A stretch of 10,234 bases of DNA from Flavobacteriales bacterium (GTDB taxonomy: Bacteria; Bacteroidota; Bacteroidia; Flavobacteriales_F; PHOS-HE28). The position numbers and the translations under genes are program-made. The stretch covers positions 1-10,234 of the forward strand of contig JALOLX010000034.1 of NCBI GenBank assembly GCA_025455765.1, read 5' to 3'. Below are positions 6,517 through 10,234 of this stretch, piece after piece (positions within the stretch are counted from its first letter, which is position 1; each line of letters starts with the position of its first letter). Below the pieces are notes generated by a model that was given only the letters and a program-made list of their open reading frames with translations, did not search any database and had not been told where the DNA came from.

Positions 6517-7058
6517 TGGGGGTTCTGGATAAGGCGGTGGATGCCGCGCAGGTTACGACCGAGTCCGTCGTGATCGAGCCCCATGCCCACCACAAAGTAG
6601 TTCGGAATGGAGAGGGCGACGTGGTCGATGGTGACGTCCTTCTTGTAAGCCTCGGGCTTGAAGAGCAGGCTGGCCACGCGCACGCTGGCGGGATGCCGCT
6701 CCTTCAGCAGCTCAAGGATGTGTACGATGGTATTGCCGGTGTCCACGATGTCCTCGAGCACCACCACGTGGCGGCCCTCGATGCGTTCGTTGAAGCCGAT
6801 GAGGTCGGTGACGGTGCCTGTGCTGCTGGTGCCGTGATAACTGGCCACCTTCACGAAGGTGATCTCGCAATCGATGGTAAGGCGCTTCATCAGTTCAGCG
6901 GCGAAGGCGAACGCGCCGTTCAGCACACCGATGAACAACGGCCGCTTGTCCGCATAGTGCGCCTCGATCTCGGCGGCCACCCGGTCCACAGCAGCGAGCA
7001 CCTCGGCCTCGCTGATGTAAGGCTCGAACTCCAAGTCGTGCAGGCGAACGGTGGGCAT
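6513..7058 (-). CDS. hpt: Hypoxanthine phosphoribosyltransferase
   Basis: A type I phosphoribosyltransferase of 181 residues, salvaging hypoxanthine (and usually guanine) with PRPP to form nucleotides. The PRPP-binding motif VVLEDIVDTGNT is at 99-110 with the acidic pair E102-D103. The flexible catalytic loop region ASYHGTSSTG is at 72-81 and the purine-contact region runs from KPEAYK (134-139) to YFVVGMGLDHDG (154-165). I chose the ATG at 7058 (MPTVRLHDLEFEPYIS), which matches the usual N-terminus; an in-frame ATG at 7082 would add eight residues and would leave almost no leader after the candidate -10 box at 7096-7089. It is probably the first gene of the long minus-strand operon. Confidence 0.95.
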   Translation of the reverse strand: MPTVRLHDLEFEPYISEAEVLAAVDRVAAEIEAHYADKRPLFIGVLNGAFAFAAELMKRLTIDCEITFVKVASYHGTSSTGTVTDLIGFNERIEGRHVVVLEDIVDTGNTIVHILELLKERHPASVRVASLLFKPEAYKKDVTIDHVALSIPNYFVVGMGLDHDGLGRNLRGIHRLIQNPQ

Positions 7059-7088
7059 GAGCAATGTGCGCTTGGGGCGCAAGGGTGG

Positions 7089-7096
7089 CGAAGGTA
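7089..7096 (-). promoter_or_regulatory. Candidate -10 box for hpt operon
   Basis: On the minus strand the bases read TACCTTCG, one mismatch from the Bacteroidota housekeeping -10 consensus TAnnTTTG. It lies about 31 bases upstream of the chosen hpt start, which would give a short leader. No clear -33 TTTG or TTG is present at the expected distance. The function is inferred. Confidence 0.35.
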
Positions 7097-7165
7097 GGCA
7101 ACCCGGGCAGCATCACGGGCTGACCGATGGCAGGAGCCGTTATCACCGAGTTCACGGCCAACCCC

Positions 7166-7173
7166 TACATTCG
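7166..7173 (+). promoter_or_regulatory. Candidate -10 box for the PorV-like operon
   Basis: TACATTCG is one mismatch from TAnnTTTG and ends 5 bases before the start codon at 7179, so transcription would begin at or very near the ATG, giving an almost leaderless message. It shows the same TTCG variant as the opposing hpt box. No clear -33 element is seen. If real, it would make 7179 the correct start; the alternative is that it is chance and the promoter lies further upstream. Confidence 0.35.
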
Positions 7174-7178
7174 GGGCG

Positions 7179-8009
7179 ATGCGAGGCACTCTTCTGATCC
7201 TGATCCTGCTGCACAGCGCGCTGCTGCGGGCCGGCGGCGAACACCTGCCCCTGGGTGCGCGGGCTGCGGGCCTGGGCTATGCGGGCCTCACCCTTACCGA
7301 CCTGTGGAGCGTGCGGCTCAACCCGGCCGGCATGGCGGCGCTGGAGCATCCGGTGATCGGGCTGGTACATCAGCAGCATTTCCTGAGCCGCGAGCTGAGC
7401 CAGCAGGGCCTCGCCGCTGTAGTGCCGCTGGGCAAGGGCGCGCTGGGTGTGGGTGCCGATCGCTTCGGCTACGAGCTCTACAACGAGACCCGCCTGAGCC
7501 TCGGCTACGCGATGAAGTTCGGCGATGGACTGCGTGCAGCGGTGCAACTGCAACACCTCGGCGTGCGCCTGGGCAACAACTACGGCAATACCAGCGCGGT
7601 GGTGGCCGAACTGGGTGTGCAGGCCCGCCTCACCGAAGCCCTGTGGATCGGCGCACACCTGTACAACCCCACGCGCAGTCTGCTGGGCCGCCTGGGCGAA
7701 GGCGCCGTGGTGGTGGAGGAACGCGTGCCCACGCTGCTTCGTGTGGGACTGGGCTACACCTTCAGCACCAAGTTGAAGATGCTGGTGGAAGCGGAGAAGG
7801 ACATCGACCAGGATGAGCGCTTCCGCATTGGGATGGAGTACAACCCCAACAAGGTGCTCTACCTGCGCACGGGCATCAGCACCGGTCCGGTACAAGGCCA
7901 TTTCGGCGCAGGCTTCCGCTTGAAGCAGCTCGACATCGACCTGGCGTTGGCCGTGCGCTCGCAGCTGGGTCCCACACCGGTGATCGGCATCAACTACCGC
8001 TTCGAATGA
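7179..8009 (+). CDS. PorV/PorQ-like outer-membrane beta-barrel protein
   Basis: A 276-residue exported protein. The signal peptide is about residues 1-18 (MRGTLLILILLHSALLRA). The mature N-terminus carries the PorV/PorQ-type signature, GARAAGLGYAGLTLTDLWS followed by NPAGMA (48-53), as in FadL-like barrels where this stretch packs in or near the pore. The rest alternates short amphipathic strands and turns (LGVGADRFGYEL, LRVGLGYTF, FRIGMEYNP, HFGAGFRL) and ends with an aromatic-rich strand, VIGINYRFE, consistent with outer-membrane insertion. PorV is a shuttle protein of the type IX secretion system and PorQ-like relatives have several roles; nothing here shows that this one works in secretion. 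It is first in a plus-strand operon and overlaps the next gene by 4 bases (ATGA), suggesting coordinated production. Confidence 0.8.
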   Translation: MRGTLLILILLHSALLRAGGEHLPLGARAAGLGYAGLTLTDLWSVRLNPAGMAALEHPVIGLVHQQHFLSRELSQQGLAAVVPLGKGALGVGADRFGYELYNETRLSLGYAMKFGDGLRAAVQLQHLGVRLGNNYGNTSAVVAELGVQARLTEALWIGAHLYNPTRSLLGRLGEGAVVVEERVPTLLRVGLGYTFSTKLKMLVEAEKDIDQDERFRIGMEYNPNKVLYLRTGISTGPVQGHFGAGFRLKQLDIDLALAVRSQLGPTPVIGINYRFE

Positions 8010-10174
8010 GGTCGGTCGCGCTGCTGGTCCTGCTGGTGTTGTCCGGTGCGCTTTCTGCGCAGGTGGACGGCATTCCCAAGGACCTGATCGAGCAGCGCAT
8101 CGAGGCGGCGGTGGAACAACTGGGCGGGGACGAGAGCATCGACCTCACCAACCTCTTCGAACTGCTCGCTGACCGCTACAACGACCCCATCGACCTCAAC
8201 CACACCACGGCAGAGGAACTGAACACCCTGCTCTTGCTGAGCGACCTGCAGGTGAGCACGCTGCTCAGCCACATCAAGCGCAACGGCCGCTTGCTCAGCA
8301 TCTATGAACTGCAGTCCATCAATGGGTGGGACGTGAACACCATCGCGATGGTGCGGCCGTTCATCACCGTGCGTGAGAATCCGCTGGGCAGCAACGCCAG
8401 CTTCAAGGAGATCCTCTCGAAGGGAGCGCACGAGATCACCCTGCGGAGCACCATGAACATCGAGGAACGGCGGGGGTTCCAGCACCGTACCAACCCCTTC
8501 GGCCAGGAGTACTTCGCTCCCGATGGCGATGCCCTGCCCGACCTGGACAACGCCAATGTGGTGGACTCCTTGAAGCGCAACAACCGCATTTACCTCGGCA
8601 GTCCGTACCGCATCTACACCCGCTATCGCTTCCGCTACCGGCAGAACATCAGCTTCGGCTTCACCGCAGAGAAGGACGAAGGCGAGGAGTTCTTCCGTGG
8701 CACCCAACCCAACGGCTTCGACTTCTACAGTGCCCACCTGTTCCTGCGTGAGATCGGGCGCTTCAAAGCCATCGCCGTGGGCGATTACAGCGCGCAGTTC
8801 GGGCAGGGCCTCACCTTCTGGAACGGGCTGGCCTTCGCGGCGAAGAGCAGCTTCAGCATGAACGTGAAGCGCAACGCCATAGGCCTCGCCCCTTACACCA
8901 GCGTGAACGAGAACCTCTTCATGCGCGGCGTGGCGGCCACCTACGCACTGGGCAAGCGCTGGGAGGTGACAGGCTTCTACTCCAACAAGAAGCTGGACGG
9001 CAACGTCTCCTCCGTCACCGGCACGGACAGCTTGGGCACCGCCATCGAAGAGGTCATCTTCAGCAGTTTCCAGGAAGATGGCTTCCACCGCACCGTACGC
9101 GAGATGGAGAAGAAGGACGCGGTGGATGAGCGCATCATCGGCGGCCACCTGCGTTACAAGCGCTCCACCTTCAGCATGGGAGTGACCGGCGCGCGCGTGG
9201 ACTTCGGCGGTGAACTCAGCCGCAACCTGCAGGCCTACAACCAGTTCGATTTCCAGGGCCGCAACAACACCACCATCGGTACGGACTGGAACCTGTTGTA
9301 CCGCAACCTCACGTGGTTCGGTGAGGTGGCCCGCAGCGCCAATGGCGGTCTGGCGATGAACACCGGTGCGGTGGTGGCGCTGGACAAGCGGGTGAGCATG
9401 AGCCTGCTGCTGCGCGATTACCGACGCGACTTCCACGGCCTCTACAGCGTGGCGTTCGCCGAGGGCACCAACCCCTGGAACGAACGCGGCATCTACACGG
9501 GCATTGAGATCCGGCCCAACCGCCAATGGTCCTTCAACGGTTACTTCGACCAGTTCCGCTTCCCCTGGCTCAGGTTCCAGACCGATGCGCCGTCCGATGG
9601 CTTCGACTGGCTGGCCCAGCTGAACTGGAAGCCCAGCCGCGGTGTGGAGCTCTATGCCCGTGTGCGCCACCAGGACCGCGCCCGCAATACCGCTGATGAT
9701 GTGGACGGCATCGATCCGCTGGTGCGCGTGGAACAGACCAACTACCGCGTGAACGCCACCTACAAGGTGAGCAACTCCGTGAGCCTGCGCACGCGGGTGG
9801 AGACCGTGGACTTCCAACGGGGCACCGCGCCACTGCGGCATGGGGTGCTCATCTACCAGGACCTCGTTCACCGCCCCTTGAGCAGTCCGCTGGAGCTGAG
9901 CCTGCGCTTCGCCCTGTTCGACACCGAGAGCTTCGATGCGCGCCTGTTCGCCTATGAGAGCGAGCTGATCGGCGTGTTCGCCATTCCACCCTATTACGGC
10001 CGAGGGATCCGCTGGTACGCCATGGCGCACCTAACTCCGCTGCGTGGTGTGGACCTGTGGGTACGCTACGGTGCCTTCATCTATCAGGACCAGGACGTCA
10101 TCAGCAGCGGCCTTCAGGAAATACCGGGCAACACACGCAGCGACCTGAAGCTTCAGTTGCGTTGGAAGTTCTGA
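8006..10174 (+). CDS. Outer-membrane protein with N-terminal helix-hairpin-helix domain and C-terminal beta-barrel
   Basis: A 722-residue exported protein. The signal peptide is residues 1-18 (cleavage LSA-Q). Residues about 61-121 align by eye with the ComEA-type helix-hairpin-helix domain: IDLNHTTAEELNTL, then LLSHIKRNGRLLSIYELQSI, then NGWDVNTI. Where DNA-binding HhH domains have LPGIG, the first hairpin here reads LLLLSDLQ, without glycines; the second keeps one glycine (NGWD). From about residue 195 the protein shows many alternating aromatic and polar strands (RYRFRYRQNISFGF, YALGKRWEVTGFYSN, SFNGYFDQFRF) and ends with LKLQLRWKF, the terminal phenylalanine typical of outer-membrane barrels. 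Similar long proteins are widespread in Bacteroidota and generally annotated only by the HhH domain; no function is known to me. It overlaps the PorV-like gene by 4 bases. DNA uptake, transport or structural roles remain open. Confidence 0.8.
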   Translation: MRSVALLVLLVLSGALSAQVDGIPKDLIEQRIEAAVEQLGGDESIDLTNLFELLADRYNDPIDLNHTTAEELNTLLLLSDLQVSTLLSHIKRNGRLLSIYELQSINGWDVNTIAMVRPFITVRENPLGSNASFKEILSKGAHEITLRSTMNIEERRGFQHRTNPFGQEYFAPDGDALPDLDNANVVDSLKRNNRIYLGSPYRIYTRYRFRYRQNISFGFTAEKDEGEEFFRGTQPNGFDFYSAHLFLREIGRFKAIAVGDYSAQFGQGLTFWNGLAFAAKSSFSMNVKRNAIGLAPYTSVNENLFMRGVAATYALGKRWEVTGFYSNKKLDGNVSSVTGTDSLGTAIEEVIFSSFQEDGFHRTVREMEKKDAVDERIIGGHLRYKRSTFSMGVTGARVDFGGELSRNLQAYNQFDFQGRNNTTIGTDWNLLYRNLTWFGEVARSANGGLAMNTGAVVALDKRVSMSLLLRDYRRDFHGLYSVAFAEGTNPWNERGIYTGIEIRPNRQWSFNGYFDQFRFPWLRFQTDAPSDGFDWLAQLNWKPSRGVELYARVRHQDRARNTADDVDGIDPLVRVEQTNYRVNATYKVSNSVSLRTRVETVDFQRGTAPLRHGVLIYQDLVHRPLSSPLELSLRFALFDTESFDARLFAYESELIGVFAIPPYYGRGIRWYAMAHLTPLRGVDLWVRYGAFIYQDQDVISSGLQEIPGNTRSDLKLQLRWKF

Positions 10175-10181
10175 TCGCGCC

Positions 10182-10234
10182 ATGGCCCTGCAACACGTAC
10201 GTCTCGATCGCGCCAACCCCGTGGCCGTGCTCAG
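10182..10234 (+). CDS. Start of an unidentified gene (cut by window edge)
   Basis: An ATG 7 bases after the HhH-barrel stop opens a frame to the window edge: MALQHVRLDRANPVAVLS or R, about 17 codons. The spacing and strand fit a third gene of the same operon. No signal peptide or membrane segment is evident. Nothing in this length identifies a family. No Shine-Dalgarno sequence is seen, but this is true of most starts here. Confidence 0.5.
   Translation, partial: MALQHVRLDRANPVAVL

Noticed and set aside
7152..7901. A 249-codon minus-strand frame opposite the PorV-like gene
   Set aside because: It crosses the divergent promoter region, has no family features and mirrors the codon pattern of the plus-strand gene, which has a signal peptide and barrel signature.
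7994..10030. A 678-codon open frame on the minus strand opposite the HhH-barrel gene
   Set aside because: It has no recognisable domain and a skewed composition rich in Val, Ala, Glu, Gln and His. It is almost exactly antisense to a gene with a clear signal peptide, HhH domain and barrel strands. Long antisense frames are expected in GC-rich coding DNA.

Overview
The window is a GC-rich, gene-dense bacterial chromosome segment, most likely from an uncultured high-GC member of the Bacteroidota (Flavobacteriales-like). Four things point there: the gene order hpt-adk-obgE-PAP2, a PafA-type phosphatase, a PorV/PorQ-like outer-membrane protein, and a long helix-hairpin-helix plus beta-barrel protein of a type I associate with this phylum. 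Starts mostly lack Shine-Dalgarno sequences, and two candidate -10 boxes resemble the Bacteroidota TAnnTTTG element. The lineage is an inference from gene content, not a database result.

Left part, minus strand, read right to left from 7058 to 1. A long, tightly packed series begins with housekeeping genes: hypoxanthine phosphoribosyltransferase (hpt), adenylate kinase (adk) and the GTPase Obg (obgE). It continues with a PAP2-family membrane phosphatase, a FluC/CrcB fluoride channel and a PafA-like alkaline phosphatase. Four-base ATGA overlaps (hpt/adk, obgE/PAP2, PAP2/fluC) and a 3-base gap (fluC/phosphatase) suggest one transcript. After an 83-base gap come a small STAS/SpoIIAA-like protein of unknown role and a secreted protein with a coiled coil and an OmpA-type peptidoglycan-binding end. 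A TetR-family regulator, cut by the left edge, follows with its own AT-rich upstream region carrying a perfect 16-base palindrome, probably its operator.

Right part, plus strand, 7179 to the end. A 120-base divergent promoter region separates hpt from a three-gene group. The first gene encodes a PorV/PorQ-like outer-membrane beta-barrel. It overlaps by 4 bases a 722-residue exported protein with a ComEA-like helix-hairpin-helix domain and a large predicted barrel. The third, starting 7 bases further on, is cut by the right edge and unidentified.

There is no CRISPR array, tRNA, rRNA, insertion sequence or phage gene. Most of the window is ordinary chromosomal backbone. The least understood part is the PorV-like/HhH-barrel pair: two probable outer-membrane proteins that look translationally coupled, one with a DNA-binding-type fold whose first hairpin has lost its usual glycines. 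A fluoride channel between two extracytoplasmic phosphatases, with methionine in place of a Phe-box residue, is the second point of interest.
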